Notes: generated by a model from the letters alone, not told the origin. DNA of 64,000 nt from JASGCK01 sp031538565 (GCA_031538565.1 JAVKLS010000021.1:62001-126000); one strand, 5' to 3'; shown: positions 41,109-49,711, counted from the first letter of the stretch. Program-made: numbers and translations.

Positions 41109-41621
41109 ATGTCTTCACTACTTGCGCCTTTTGGTCTTACTGCCCGCCGAGGTTTTGCCCTTATCGCTTTAGTCTGTGCCGCCATGCTGGGCTTTGGGCT
41201 TTATTTGCAGCACGCGCTTGGGCTAGAGCCTTGCCCCATGTGCATCGTTCAGCGCTACGCCTTAATTGGCGTGGGTTTGGTGGCCGTGATTGCCGCAGCG
41301 TGCAAGCCGAGATGGTTGTTGTTGGCGTTTGGTTTGTTGAGCGCGATCTTGGCCGGCTTTGGTGCTTTTGTAGCGGCACGGCAAAGCTGGTTGCAGTGGT
41401 ATCCGCCCGAGGTGCTGACGTGTGGACGCGACTTTTACGGCATCATTGAAAACACACCCATGCGCCGCGCTATCCCGTTGATTTTTAAAGGCAGTGGCGA
41501 TTGCACCAAAGTTGACTGGACGCTGTTAGGCGGCTCGATTGCCAACTGGTCGTTTGTGTGTTTTGTTGGGCTGATTGCTGTCAGCGCGTATTTGATGTGG
41601 GCGTCTAAGCCCAAAGCGTAA
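41109..41621 (+). CDS. dsbB: Disulfide bond formation protein B
   Basis: Start at the ATG at 41109 gives 170 residues, the usual DsbB length; upstream in-frame ATGs at 41031 and 41046 would add a basic, non-conserved tail. The four-helix membrane protein has the quinone-reactive pair in LEPCPMCIVQRYALIG and the second pair in VLTCGRDFYG and GSGDCTKVDW. It reoxidises DsbA and passes electrons to ubiquinone. It is divergent from lipB across a 177-bp gap in which I see no clear promoter. Confidence 0.93.
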   Translation: MSSLLAPFGLTARRGFALIALVCAAMLGFGLYLQHALGLEPCPMCIVQRYALIGVGLVAVIAAACKPRWLLLAFGLLSAILAGFGAFVAARQSWLQWYPPEVLTCGRDFYGIIENTPMRRAIPLIFKGSGDCTKVDWTLLGGSIANWSFVCFVGLIAVSAYLMWASKPKA

Positions 41622-41648
41622 AGGTCGAAATCTTAAATAGGAGTTGTG

Positions 41649-42908
41649 ATGTTGAAATATGGCATTCGAGTTGTCGCTATGTTTTTCTGCACGGTGCTAA
41701 CAATGGGCGTGGTGCTGGCTGCGGATTGCAATGGCGGTACTTCAACAAAAAAAACGGATACAACGTGTATTGAGCAAGGTCTTCGTGCTGCTGTCGCTTT
41801 AAGCGATCGAATGTATCTGGAGGTGATGAAAAAAATTAACCCTAAAGATCGCGCATTGATGCAAAAAACATGGGGAGAATGGGCGGTAGAACATTCAGAT
41901 ATTTGCAAACTAACACTTGATACAGAGGAGCGCATACGCTGGGTTAATGCTGCGCGAAAAGACATCAATAAAGCAGCTTGCCTTTGGCTTTTGATAAGTC
42001 GCGACAACAATGGGCTGGAGAGTATGCTGGGAAAAAATAGCAGTCCGCAACCAGAATTTAATTTTGATTTTTGGAGTGGGTTATATGCTAATCCCACCAA
42101 ACCCGTCAGTTTTACCGAGGTGCTAGAGCCAGCAAGTGTGCCGTTGCCCTCTGCCGCACTTGATCCTAAGCAAGTTGCGGGCGTAGCTCCCGCGAAAGTG
42201 GCTGCGCTTAACTTAAAATTTTTTCCTGCTTTTGCAAATTACGAACGCAATCTTCAGTTGTACGAAAGTGGTGATAGTAAGCTGACGTTGGAGCAGGTTT
42301 ATACCGAGGCGGTCAACCTAGAAGAACCATGGATTGCAGATATAGATGCACTGTATCGGGCGGGCGAGGCGAGTGGGGTGCCTTTAGAGGATCAGCCAGA
42401 GTACAAGCCGTATCTTGAGTTTCAAAATAAAGAAGTGGCGCATTTTTCGGCATGGAATAACGAGCTAATGTGGGCGGAGCCACGGATTTTGTTTTACCAA
42501 GCGCTTGCACAAAAGCGCGGCACGCCAGCGGATCAGGCGTTTTTTACTGCCAGACCATTTGACAAAAAATCGTATCTTGAAATGGTGACGGATTACAGCG
42601 TGTGCACTGTCTTTGGTGAGGGGCAGATTGTGAATTCGTATAGCGCCTGGCATCGTTATGCGAAGCAATACCCCACGGCTTATCAAAAGTATGCAAAAAA
42701 TTTTTTACAAGATGCTATTGAAGAGTTGACCCAAGGTCATTGTGTTTGTGGTGGACAAGACGATTGGAAAAAAGAGCTTCAGTTGTTTATAAAAACATAT
42801 CCAAAATCCAAACTCAATCCGCTGCTTAAACGCCGTTTAACTTCGTTGCGTTATGTGGTTCTAGCTGAATCGATTTTGCCTATGGAGTTTCAGTGCCGTC
42901 CCCATTAG
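41649..42908 (+). CDS. Exported protein of unknown function with N-terminal LprI-like (DUF1311) segment
   Basis: Start at the ATG at 41649, with AGGAG 5 bases upstream (a GTG one codon earlier is possible). The 419-residue product has a signal peptide ending near VVLAAD. The region after it (about 25-115) has paired cysteines and the pattern LRAAVALSDRMYLEVMKKI...WGEWAVEHSDICKL...AACLWLLI, resembling LprI/DUF1311 lysozyme-inhibitor domains. The remaining 300 residues are mostly helical and acidic, with a CVCGGQDDW motif near the end, and match nothing I know. Base composition is more AT-rich than in the flanking genes, hinting at a different history. Confidence 0.7.
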   Translation: MLKYGIRVVAMFFCTVLTMGVVLAADCNGGTSTKKTDTTCIEQGLRAAVALSDRMYLEVMKKINPKDRALMQKTWGEWAVEHSDICKLTLDTEERIRWVNAARKDINKAACLWLLISRDNNGLESMLGKNSSPQPEFNFDFWSGLYANPTKPVSFTEVLEPASVPLPSAALDPKQVAGVAPAKVAALNLKFFPAFANYERNLQLYESGDSKLTLEQVYTEAVNLEEPWIADIDALYRAGEASGVPLEDQPEYKPYLEFQNKEVAHFSAWNNELMWAEPRILFYQALAQKRGTPADQAFFTARPFDKKSYLEMVTDYSVCTVFGEGQIVNSYSAWHRYAKQYPTAYQKYAKNFLQDAIEELTQGHCVCGGQDDWKKELQLFIKTYPKSKLNPLLKRRLTSLRYVVLAESILPMEFQCRPH

Positions 42909-42918
42909 TGTTGTTGGT

Positions 42919-45315
42919 TTAAACCTCAAACACCGCCTGCCACAACGTCTTGATGGCGGCTTGCTCATCCGCTAATTCATCACTCGGCAGCACCGCTTTT
43001 TGTTCTTGCAACCGCGCCGCGTGTTGCTTGTCGCGTAGCACTTGGTAGGCATCTGCCGCACGTTGCCCTACGCCTGCGGGCAAGAGGTGCTGCGCTTGGC
43101 TGATGCGCAGCAGTTCGATATTGCCCACGTTGCCCAGCAAGGCGGGATGCGTTTTAGAAAAAGCCAATACTAGATATTGCACGGCAAACTCCGCATCCAT
43201 CATGCCGCCTTGACTGTGCTTGATATCGAATTGCCCGCTCTGCACGGAGTGCGCTGCGTAGAGTTTGCGGCGCATGGCAAGCACTTCGGCTTTGAGTGCT
43301 GCCGTATCGCGCGGCGTTTGCAGCACTTGGGTGCGAATGGTATGGAAGCGATCTTGCCACTCTTGGCTGCCAAAGGCGCAGCGGGCACGCGTCATGGCTT
43401 GTAACTCCCATGTCCATGCGGTATTGCTGCCGCGCTGCAATTGATATTGGGTGTAGGACTGAATGGACGTCACTAGTAAGCCTGAGTTGCCGTTGGGGCG
43501 CAGTGCGGTATCGATTTCGTACAAATCGCCTTCGCTGGTTTTGGCGGTGAGCCAAGCAATCAGTTTTCGAACAAGCGCGGTGTAGCGCATGGTGGCGTTG
43601 TCGCTGTCGTCATCAAATAAAAACACGATGTCTAAATCGCTGCCGTAGCCCAGCTCTTTGCCGCCTAGTTTGCCGTAGGCGATGATGGCAAAACGCGCAA
43701 GCGCATCGGGCGCAGCCACCCCTGTGCGCAAATTGGGGCTGATGTACTCCCAGCACCAAGGCAGTGCTAGCGCCAGCAGGCTGTCGGCAAGGCTGGAGAG
43801 CTCGTCGCCCACGTCGCGTACCGAGAGCAGTCCTTGAATGTCGCGCACCAAGATGCGAAACACTTCGGCGTGATGGGCGCGGCGCAGTAAGTCCAGCAGG
43901 GCTTCCTCGTCGCACAGCCCTGTGGCTTGCAGCGCGGCGTATTGGCGTTGCACTTTAGCGGTAAACGCCGCGGCGTCAAAGCGCGTGGTGAGCACGTCGG
44001 GACGTTTGAGTTCATCCGCCGCATCGGGGTGCTTGCGTAAATAGCTCACCGTCCACGCTGCTTTTTTTTGTATGTCCTCTAGCGTGACGGTGAATGCGGA
44101 GGACATGAGTCCCAGCCCATGCTGCAACCACTGCTCGAAAATAGTGGCGACTTGTGCTCGGTGCGTGTCAAGCGTCAGTTGAAATGCGGGCACGTCGGCA
44201 AAGCCCATGCTGGTTGCCAACCACGCAAGGTCTTTGGCATCATGCGGTAGGGTGTGGGTTTGCGCGTCATTTAAATACTGAATGCGGTGTTCAAGCCTGC
44301 GCAAAAAAACATAAGCGTGGTTGAGCACTTGCGCGGTTGGCGCATCCATCAAACCTGCGGCTTGTAGCCTGGCTAGCGCTGTTTGCGTGGGACGCGCCAG
44401 CAGCTCGGGCTGTCTGCCGCCGCGCACAATTTGCAGCACTTGCGCGGCAAATTCAATTTCGCGTATGCCACCAAGTCCTAGTTTGATGTCGCGCTGCCCG
44501 TCGTGACCATCGACCTGTTTGCGGATGAGGGCGTGCAGTTCGTGCAGGGCAGTAAAAACTTTGAAATCTAAAAATCGACGGAATACAAATGCGCGTACCA
44601 CGGCGCGCAGCGGCAGTACGTCTTGGGCGCTACGCCCTGTTTGGATGACGCGTGATTTGAGCCATGCAAAGCGTTCCCACTCGCGTCCCGAGCGTTGAAA
44701 GTACTGCGCCAGCGTGGAGAGCGATACGGCAAGCGCTCCTTCGCTGCCGTAGGGGCGTAGCGCCAAATCGACGCGAAAAACAAAACCGTGGAATGTAGCG
44801 TCGGCAAGCAGATTTTTGATGCGCCGCACCTGCGCGGCAAAAAATGCGTGGTTAGAAATAACAGTTTGTGCGGCTGTGTTTGCGCTCGTGTCGCCATCAT
44901 GGTCGTACACAAAGATGAGGTCGATGTCGCTGGAGACATTGAGTTCGCGCGCCCCCAGTTTGCCCATGCCGATCGTCCACAGCGTTGCAGTTTGAGTGCC
45001 GTGCATGGGCTCGCCGTGCAAGGCGACAAGCTCCGCGTGCGCGGTTTGTGCGGCAACGGCAAGGCAAACTTCAGCTAGATTGGTCATGCCTTGCATCACC
45101 ACATCTAGCGACGCGGCTTGTTCGCAATCGAGTTGGTAGAGGCGATAAAAAACGATTTGCCGCAGCACACGCAAGCGCTCATCAATGGTCGTGTATCCTT
45201 TATTTTTCAAGGCTTGCAGCGCGGAGTGGATTGCATCAGAAGTGGGCAAACCTTGCGGCAAACAATTGAAGTCAGCTTGATAGCGATTGGCAATTTTTTC
45301 GGTGGCGTATGTCAA
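42919..45315 (-). CDS. glnE: Bifunctional glutamine synthetase adenylyltransferase/deadenylylase GlnE
   Basis: Two nucleotidyltransferase domains are clear: an N-terminal deadenylylating one (GMGKLGARELNVSSDIDLIFVYD) and a C-terminal adenylylating one (AYGKLGGKELGYGSDLDIVFLFDDD). A PII-responsive linker separates them. GlnE switches glutamine synthetase activity by adenylylation according to nitrogen status. The start is uncertain. No ATG exists near the expected N-terminus, and a TTG at 45315 (about 798 residues) fits the family alignment, while a TTG at 45366 would overlap the divergent thioesterase gene. The protein is shorter than many GlnE proteins, mainly at the N-terminus. Confidence 0.93.
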   Translation of the reverse strand: MTYATEKIANRYQADFNCLPQGLPTSDAIHSALQALKNKGYTTIDERLRVLRQIVFYRLYQLDCEQAASLDVVMQGMTNLAEVCLAVAAQTAHAELVALHGEPMHGTQTATLWTIGMGKLGARELNVSSDIDLIFVYDHDGDTSANTAAQTVISNHAFFAAQVRRIKNLLADATFHGFVFRVDLALRPYGSEGALAVSLSTLAQYFQRSGREWERFAWLKSRVIQTGRSAQDVLPLRAVVRAFVFRRFLDFKVFTALHELHALIRKQVDGHDGQRDIKLGLGGIREIEFAAQVLQIVRGGRQPELLARPTQTALARLQAAGLMDAPTAQVLNHAYVFLRRLEHRIQYLNDAQTHTLPHDAKDLAWLATSMGFADVPAFQLTLDTHRAQVATIFEQWLQHGLGLMSSAFTVTLEDIQKKAAWTVSYLRKHPDAADELKRPDVLTTRFDAAAFTAKVQRQYAALQATGLCDEEALLDLLRRAHHAEVFRILVRDIQGLLSVRDVGDELSSLADSLLALALPWCWEYISPNLRTGVAAPDALARFAIIAYGKLGGKELGYGSDLDIVFLFDDDSDNATMRYTALVRKLIAWLTAKTSEGDLYEIDTALRPNGNSGLLVTSIQSYTQYQLQRGSNTAWTWELQAMTRARCAFGSQEWQDRFHTIRTQVLQTPRDTAALKAEVLAMRRKLYAAHSVQSGQFDIKHSQGGMMDAEFAVQYLVLAFSKTHPALLGNVGNIELLRISQAQHLLPAGVGQRAADAYQVLRDKQHAARLQEQKAVLPSDELADEQAAIKTLWQAVFEV

Positions 45316-45351
45316 AATAGTTGTCTTCGATGATTTTGAAAAAGGGATGAT

Positions 45352-45885
45352 ATGGCAACTACGCAAGACTGGCTTTTAGAAGCGCAAGCAATCAAAGAAA
45401 AAATGCTAGCAGGCGGCGGCGCGGCCGGTGTTGCAACGCGCGAGCAAGTCGGGCATTTGAGCGGGATTGAAGTTTTTCAAGCCATCCTAGCGGGCAAACT
45501 ACCTTACGCCAGCGTGGGTAAGTTGCTCGACTATTCGCTGGTTTCGGTGGAGCTTGGTCAAGTGGTGTTTCAAGGCTCGCCCTCAAATGAGTTTTTAAAT
45601 CCTATGGGTACGGTGCATGGCGGTTGGTACGGCACGCTACTCGACTCCGCAATGGGCTGCGCTGTGCACACCATGCTGCCTGCGGGGCGCGGCTTTACGA
45701 CAGCGGAGTACAGCATCAATATGGTGCGCGGCGTGAAGTTGGGCGGGGTTTACCGAACCATTGGCAAGGTGCTGCACAGTGGGCGGCAAATGGCAACCGC
45801 AGAAGGCCGTATCGTGGACGCGGACGGTAAGCTCTATGCCCACGGCACAACGACTTGCTTTGTGTTTGATATGCCTAAAGCTTGA
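45352..45885 (+). CDS. PaaI family hotdog-fold thioesterase
   Basis: A 177-residue protein with a 45-residue N-terminal helical extension and a hotdog domain. It contains FLNPMGTVHGGWYGTLLDSAMGCAVHTML, with the catalytic-loop Asn/Gly-His and helix Asp arrangement of PaaI-type acyl-CoA thioesterases, and AEYSINMVRGVKLGGVYRTIGKVLHSGRQMATAEGRI. It likely hydrolyses aromatic or medium-chain acyl-CoA. AAAGGGA precedes the ATG. It is head to head with glnE. Confidence 0.88.
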   Translation: MATTQDWLLEAQAIKEKMLAGGGAAGVATREQVGHLSGIEVFQAILAGKLPYASVGKLLDYSLVSVELGQVVFQGSPSNEFLNPMGTVHGGWYGTLLDSAMGCAVHTMLPAGRGFTTAEYSINMVRGVKLGGVYRTIGKVLHSGRQMATAEGRIVDADGKLYAHGTTTCFVFDMPKA

Positions 45886-45892
45886 GAGTGGC

Positions 45893-46813
45893 GTGCCCAC
45901 CTTGCAATTACTTCACACCCTGCTGCGCGCTGGCAATCTCAGGCATTGCGCGGATTTAAAAAAAATACGTCTCGCTATTTTTTTCGGTCTTGTTGGTGCG
46001 ACGCTGCCCGCCATAGCGCAAATGGCATCGCCGCGCACCTTCACTATTTACGAATTTTTGCCGTGGCAGGTGAAGCAAGCGGATGGCTCGATTAACCGAG
46101 CGATCAAGCTGACCGACTACGCAGCACAGTTTGGCATTAAACATGTCAAGGTGATTTACGAAAAATACTACTTCACGAATGGACAGCCCGATCCAGAAAA
46201 AATCAATGCATTGGCGCGAGATACCGACAACGACCCTGCCAGCATTGTGTCGTTTGACACCGAGTTTGGAAATCGCTTTCGTCCCGAAACCGTCATACCA
46301 AAGGTGCTGGATATTTTGCAAATCTACCGTAGCGCCAATCCCAAAGCCAAGGCTGGGGTTTATGCCGTAGCGCCGCAAAACACCTATGGCTGGAAGTCTG
46401 ACATTGCTAAAAATGAGGCGTTGAATCAGCAGTACGCGCCCGTGGCCCAGGCGGTCGATTTTTTAAGCCCCGTTTTGTACAACTACAACCAGAGCGATAT
46501 GAATGCGTGGATGCGATCGGCGCAGTACAACATGGTTGCAGCCCAAAAGTATGGGACGAACAAGCCCATCATTCCCTACATCACGCCTAGCTATGGCCCG
46601 CAATCGGCGGATAGAAATGGACACAATCCCGTGCAACAATTGACCGAGCAAGAGATGACGGCGCGTCTGCAAGCACTCTACGACTTAGGCGCTGCGGGTT
46701 GCATTGTGTGGGGTGGCAGTAGCGACCGTGATGCCGACGGCAAGCAGCCCGTGTTTGATGCCAGTCAAGGCTGGGGAAAAGCACTGGTGGAGTTTGCTAA
46801 AGTGCATAAATAA
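45893..46813 (+). CDS. Secreted protein of unknown function, possible TIM-barrel glycosidase
   Basis: The reading frame contains a signal-peptide-like stretch (LKKIRLAIFFGLVGATLPAIAQ) but no ATG before it. The GTG at 45893, just after the thioesterase stop, is the most plausible start in this frame, giving 306 residues; an A8 run at 45959-45966 leaves room for a sequencing error or frameshift. The mature part has VSFDTEFGNRF, AGVYAVAPQNTYGW, VDFLSPVLYNYNQSD, IIPYITPSYGPQS and AAGCIVWGGSSDRDADG, an order of strand-end motifs reminiscent of family 56/18-like TIM-barrel glycosidases. I cannot name the family with confidence. Confidence 0.6.
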   Translation: MPTLQLLHTLLRAGNLRHCADLKKIRLAIFFGLVGATLPAIAQMASPRTFTIYEFLPWQVKQADGSINRAIKLTDYAAQFGIKHVKVIYEKYYFTNGQPDPEKINALARDTDNDPASIVSFDTEFGNRFRPETVIPKVLDILQIYRSANPKAKAGVYAVAPQNTYGWKSDIAKNEALNQQYAPVAQAVDFLSPVLYNYNQSDMNAWMRSAQYNMVAAQKYGTNKPIIPYITPSYGPQSADRNGHNPVQQLTEQEMTARLQALYDLGAAGCIVWGGSSDRDADGKQPVFDASQGWGKALVEFAKVHK

Positions 46814-46849
46814 TTTCAAATTTCGCATTGCACTAATAGTGCCGCAGCG

Positions 46850-48217
46850 CTAGCGCATTCCTAGTTGTTTCATCCCGCCCATTGCGCCGAGCTTTTGCAT
46901 CATTTTCATCATGCCGCCGCCCTTCATTTTTTTCATCATGCCTTGCATTTGCTCGAACTCGTTTAGCATGCGGTTGACCTCTTGAACCTGCACACCCGCA
47001 CCCGCAGCGATACGGCGCTTGCGAGTGGCTTTAATGATGTCGGGTTTGCGGCGCTCATGCGGCGTCATGCTGTGGATGATGCCTTGTTTTTTTAGGATGT
47101 CGCGGTCGGCTTTATCTAAGTCTTGCCCTTTGGCTTTTGCTGCCATTTGACCTGGCAGTTTGTCCATGATGCTTTGCAGACCTCCCATAGCGCGCATTTG
47201 CTGGATTTGACCGAGGAAGTCTTCGAGGTCAAAGCTCGCGCCACTTTTCATCTTGGCTGCTATTTTTTGCGCCGCAGCAGCGTCTACGCCACTGGTGATT
47301 TGCTCGACTAGCGCCACGATATCGCCCATGCCGAGGATGCGTCCTGCAAAGCGCTGGGCATCAAAAACTTCGAGACCGTCTATTTTTTCGCTCACACCTG
47401 CAAACTTGATGGGTACGCCCGTTATTTGCCGCACTGACAGCGCCGCACCACCGCGCGAGTCGCCATCGGTTTTGGTGAGGATGATGCCCGTGAGTGGCAG
47501 CGCATCGCCAAAGGCCTTCGCCACATTAGCGGCATCTTGGCCTTGCATGGCATCGACGACGAAGAGTGTTTCGACGGGCTGAGCTACTTTGTGCAGCGCC
47601 TTGATTTCGCTCATCAACTGCTCGTCCACACCCGTGCGACCTGCGGTGTCGATTAAGAGTACATCGAAGTAATGCTTTTTGGCGTAGTCGATGGCCGCTA
47701 GGGCAATATCCACGGGATTTTGCGATGGGTCGGATGGAAACCATTCGGCGCCTGCTTGCGCGGTGACAGTTTTTAGTTGCTCGATAGCGGCGGGGCGATA
47801 CACGTCGCCGCTCACGGTTAGGACTTTCTTTTTGCGCTTGTCAATGAGGTGCTTTGCCAGCTTGGCGGTGGTGGTGGTTTTACCTGCGCCTTGCAGGCCT
47901 GCCATCAAAATCACCGCAGGAGGCTGCGCTGCGAGGTTGATGTCAGCAATGCCATCGCCCATTGTGCTCATGAGCTCTTGGTTCACCACGCCCACCAAGG
48001 CCTGCCCAGGCGTGAGCGATCCCACTACTTCTTGACCTAGTGATTTTTCTTTGATGCGTGCCACAAAATCGCGCACCACAGATAGCGCAACATCGGCTTC
48101 TAAAAGCGCCATGCGTACTTCGCGCAGCATACCTTCGACATTGGATTCGGTGATGCGGGATTCACCGCGCAAGCGTTTGGCAAGAATCGAAAGTTTGTCT
48201 GCAAGCAGGGATGACAT
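46850..48217 (-). CDS. ffh: Signal recognition particle protein Ffh
   Basis: The 455-residue GTPase shows the N domain, the G domain with GLQGAGKTTTTAKLA, DTAGRTGVDEQLM, TKTDGDSRGGAALSV and the closing GMGDIVALVE segment. The methionine-rich M domain ends in repeated Gly-Met-Met-Lys-Met motifs that bind 4.5S RNA and signal sequences. It delivers nascent membrane proteins to FtsY. It is divergent from a CcsA-like membrane gene with a gap of about 20 bp, a conserved neighbourhood in Burkholderiales. Confidence 0.97.
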   Translation of the reverse strand: MSSLLADKLSILAKRLRGESRITESNVEGMLREVRMALLEADVALSVVRDFVARIKEKSLGQEVVGSLTPGQALVGVVNQELMSTMGDGIADINLAAQPPAVILMAGLQGAGKTTTTAKLAKHLIDKRKKKVLTVSGDVYRPAAIEQLKTVTAQAGAEWFPSDPSQNPVDIALAAIDYAKKHYFDVLLIDTAGRTGVDEQLMSEIKALHKVAQPVETLFVVDAMQGQDAANVAKAFGDALPLTGIILTKTDGDSRGGAALSVRQITGVPIKFAGVSEKIDGLEVFDAQRFAGRILGMGDIVALVEQITSGVDAAAAQKIAAKMKSGASFDLEDFLGQIQQMRAMGGLQSIMDKLPGQMAAKAKGQDLDKADRDILKKQGIIHSMTPHERRKPDIIKATRKRRIAAGAGVQVQEVNRMLNEFEQMQGMMKKMKGGGMMKMMQKLGAMGGMKQLGMR

Positions 48218-48243
48218 AAGGTTTTTTCTACTAAACTGTGAGC

Positions 48244-48777
48244 ATGATTTTGCTCAACATTCTACTGATTGCTCTTTTTGCATCTGGGTTTGGACTGGCG
48301 CTGGCGCATCTTGCTCAATTGGGCGTTGCGGGTGATTCGCCGTGGTTGCTGGCGCATATTGGTACGGCTTTGGCGGCGTATGCGCTGTTTGCGGCTGCTA
48401 TCGTGTGTGCGTGGTTGTTTGCGCAAATCGAGCGCAATTTAAAAACCAAAGTGATTGTCGCGCCACGCATTCCGTTACTAACCTTAGAGCACTGGATGTT
48501 TGCTTTCGTGTATGCGGGCTTTGCACTGCTGACCCTGAGTTTGGCTTTGGGCGGCATAGCGGGCGGCGTGGGGTTTTTATTCAAATTGCAGCATAAAACT
48601 ATCTTCACTGCGTTGGCGTGGCTGTGTTTTGCTGTATTGGTGTGGGGGCGAATTCGCCTTGGTTGGCGCGGTGCCAAGGCGGTGCGCATGGTGCATTTTG
48701 GTAGTGCGTTTTTACTTTTGGCGTATGTGGGCACGCATTTTGTCTTGCACGTTATTTTGAAGCGCGGCGGGGCATAA
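48244..48777 (+). CDS. CcsA/YpjD-like cytochrome c assembly membrane protein, N-terminally short
   Basis: A 177-residue membrane protein (ATG at 48244; GTG at 48238 possible). It has about five hydrophobic segments and conserved features of the CcsA/HemX family: SPWLLAHIGTALAAYALF with a possible heme-ligand His, LTLEHWMFAFVYAGFALLTLSL, LQHKTIFTALAWLCFAVLVWGRIRLGWRGAKAVR. Family members near ffh are usually about 260 residues, so roughly the first 90 residues are missing. The region upstream is occupied by ffh and offers no missing part. Role in heme handling is presumed. Confidence 0.8.
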   Translation: MILLNILLIALFASGFGLALAHLAQLGVAGDSPWLLAHIGTALAAYALFAAAIVCAWLFAQIERNLKTKVIVAPRIPLLTLEHWMFAFVYAGFALLTLSLALGGIAGGVGFLFKLQHKTIFTALAWLCFAVLVWGRIRLGWRGAKAVRMVHFGSAFLLLAYVGTHFVLHVILKRGGA

Positions 48778-48779
48778 GT

Positions 48780-49010
48780 ATGGTCTCTAAATACCTGCTC
48801 ATTTTGGTTGTGCTGCTGTGCATCATTTTTATTTGGCGTAGTCATCGCAAAGCCGCGCATAAAGAGCGCCAAGCAAGCGATGAGCGTGCCAAGGTAATTG
48901 ACATGACTCCCTGCCGATGGTGTGCGGTGCACATTCCAGCAAGTGAAGCCGTGCAGGGCAGGCATGGGGGTTATTGCTCGGTCGCGCATTGCCAAAAAGC
49001 CGAGCCTTAA
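48780..49010 (+). CDS. PP0621 family small zinc-ribbon-like membrane protein
   Basis: A 76-residue protein with one N-terminal membrane helix (YLLILVVLLCIIFIWRS), a charged linker, and a compact Cys-rich end: MTPCRWCAVHIPASEAVQGRHGGYCSVAHCQ. This pattern of C-x2-C and later Cys/His is that of the PP0621 family seen next to AmpD genes in betaproteobacteria. Its function is unknown. It begins 2 bp after the CcsA-like gene and is followed by ampD. Confidence 0.85.
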   Translation: MVSKYLLILVVLLCIIFIWRSHRKAAHKERQASDERAKVIDMTPCRWCAVHIPASEAVQGRHGGYCSVAHCQKAEP

Positions 49011-49023
49011 ATCCTCTTTGCGT

Positions 49024-49596
49024 ATGGCTGCTTTGCGAATAGACGGATTGTGGGATCGGGGGTGGTATCGCTTTGCGCGGCGACTTGAGTCCCCCAATTT
49101 TGGCTCGCGCCCTGCGGATTCGGCGGTGGATTTAGTGGTCATTCATTCCATTAGCTTGCCACCCGAGCAATACGGAACGGGCTGTATCCAGCAATTGTTT
49201 ACCAACACGCTTAATTGGAGTGCGCATCCTTATTTTGAAACGATTCGCGAGCAAAAAGTATCGAGTCATTTTTTGATTGAACGCACGGGTGTGCTCTGGC
49301 AGTTTGTGAGCGTGAATGATCGCGCATGGCATGCCGGGCAGTCGAGTTACACGAGCAAATCGGGAAAAGTCAAAAATAATTGCAATGATTTTTCGGTCGG
49401 CATTGAGCTAGAAGGTGTGCTTGGGAGTCCGTTTACCGACCCCCAGTATGAAAGCCTTGGTAGCTTAAATAGCGCGCTTGGACTTATCTATTCAGGCCTC
49501 GAATTTGCGGGGCACGAGCATATCGCGCCTGGACGCAAGAATGACCCTGGATCTGGCTTTGATTGGCCGCGTTTGCGACGTGAATTGGGTCACTAA
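49024..49596 (+). CDS. ampD: 1,6-anhydro-N-acetylmuramoyl-L-alanine amidase AmpD
   Basis: The ATG at 49024 gives 190 residues; a longer reading would overlap the PP0621-like gene. Amidase_2 zinc ligands appear in LVVIHSISLPPEQYG and AGHEHIAPGRKNDPGSGFDW, with SSHFLIERTGVLWQFVSVNDRAWHAGQSSY between them. AmpD trims the peptide from recycled anhydro-muropeptides in the cytoplasm, and its loss can derepress AmpC-type beta-lactamases. It is the last gene of a three-gene rightward run. Confidence 0.94.
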   Translation: MAALRIDGLWDRGWYRFARRLESPNFGSRPADSAVDLVVIHSISLPPEQYGTGCIQQLFTNTLNWSAHPYFETIREQKVSSHFLIERTGVLWQFVSVNDRAWHAGQSSYTSKSGKVKNNCNDFSVGIELEGVLGSPFTDPQYESLGSLNSALGLIYSGLEFAGHEHIAPGRKNDPGSGFDWPRLRRELGH

Positions 49597-49597
49597 T

Positions 49598-49626
49598 TTG
49601 ACTTAAACTAGGGAAAGTCCTAGAAA
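49598..49626 (+). promoter_or_regulatory. Candidate housekeeping promoter of nrdA
   Basis: TTGACT (49598-49603) and TAGAAA (49621-49626) are separated by 17 bp. The predicted start near 49633 falls directly at the first NrdR box, as expected for a promoter repressed by NrdR. Confidence 0.55.
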
Positions 49627-49633
49627 CTTCGGT

Positions 49634-49649
49634 ACACTATATGTAGTGT
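49634..49649 (+). promoter_or_regulatory. NrdR box 1 (operator of the ribonucleotide reductase genes)
   Basis: ACACTATATGTAGTGT matches the NrdR box consensus ACACWATATATWGTGT at 15 of 16 positions and is nearly palindromic. NrdR, an ATP-cone zinc-finger repressor, binds such boxes in pairs in front of nrd genes. Confidence 0.85.
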
Positions 49650-49675
49650 ATGAATGCGACATATCGCGTATTATT

Positions 49676-49691
49676 CACCCATATTTAGTGT
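49676..49691 (+). promoter_or_regulatory. NrdR box 2 (degenerate)
   Basis: CACCCATATTTAGTGT matches the NrdR consensus at 11 of 16 positions, with a perfect right half. It starts 42 bp after box 1, four helical turns, so both boxes lie on the same face of the DNA. It ends 20 bp before the chosen nrdA start. Confidence 0.6.
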
Positions 49692-49711
49692 CCACCTCTT
49701 TTCCTCTTATC

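Noticed and set aside
46824..46842. Small hairpin GCACT-AAT-AGTGC between the secreted protein and ffh
   Set aside because: Only a 5-bp stem with no poly-T tract; too weak to call a terminator between the convergent genes.
48315..49142. Minus-strand 275-codon frame across the CcsA-like, PP0621 and ampD genes
   Set aside because: It is antisense to three recognisable genes and its product is a Lys/Asn/Thr-rich sequence with no family pattern.
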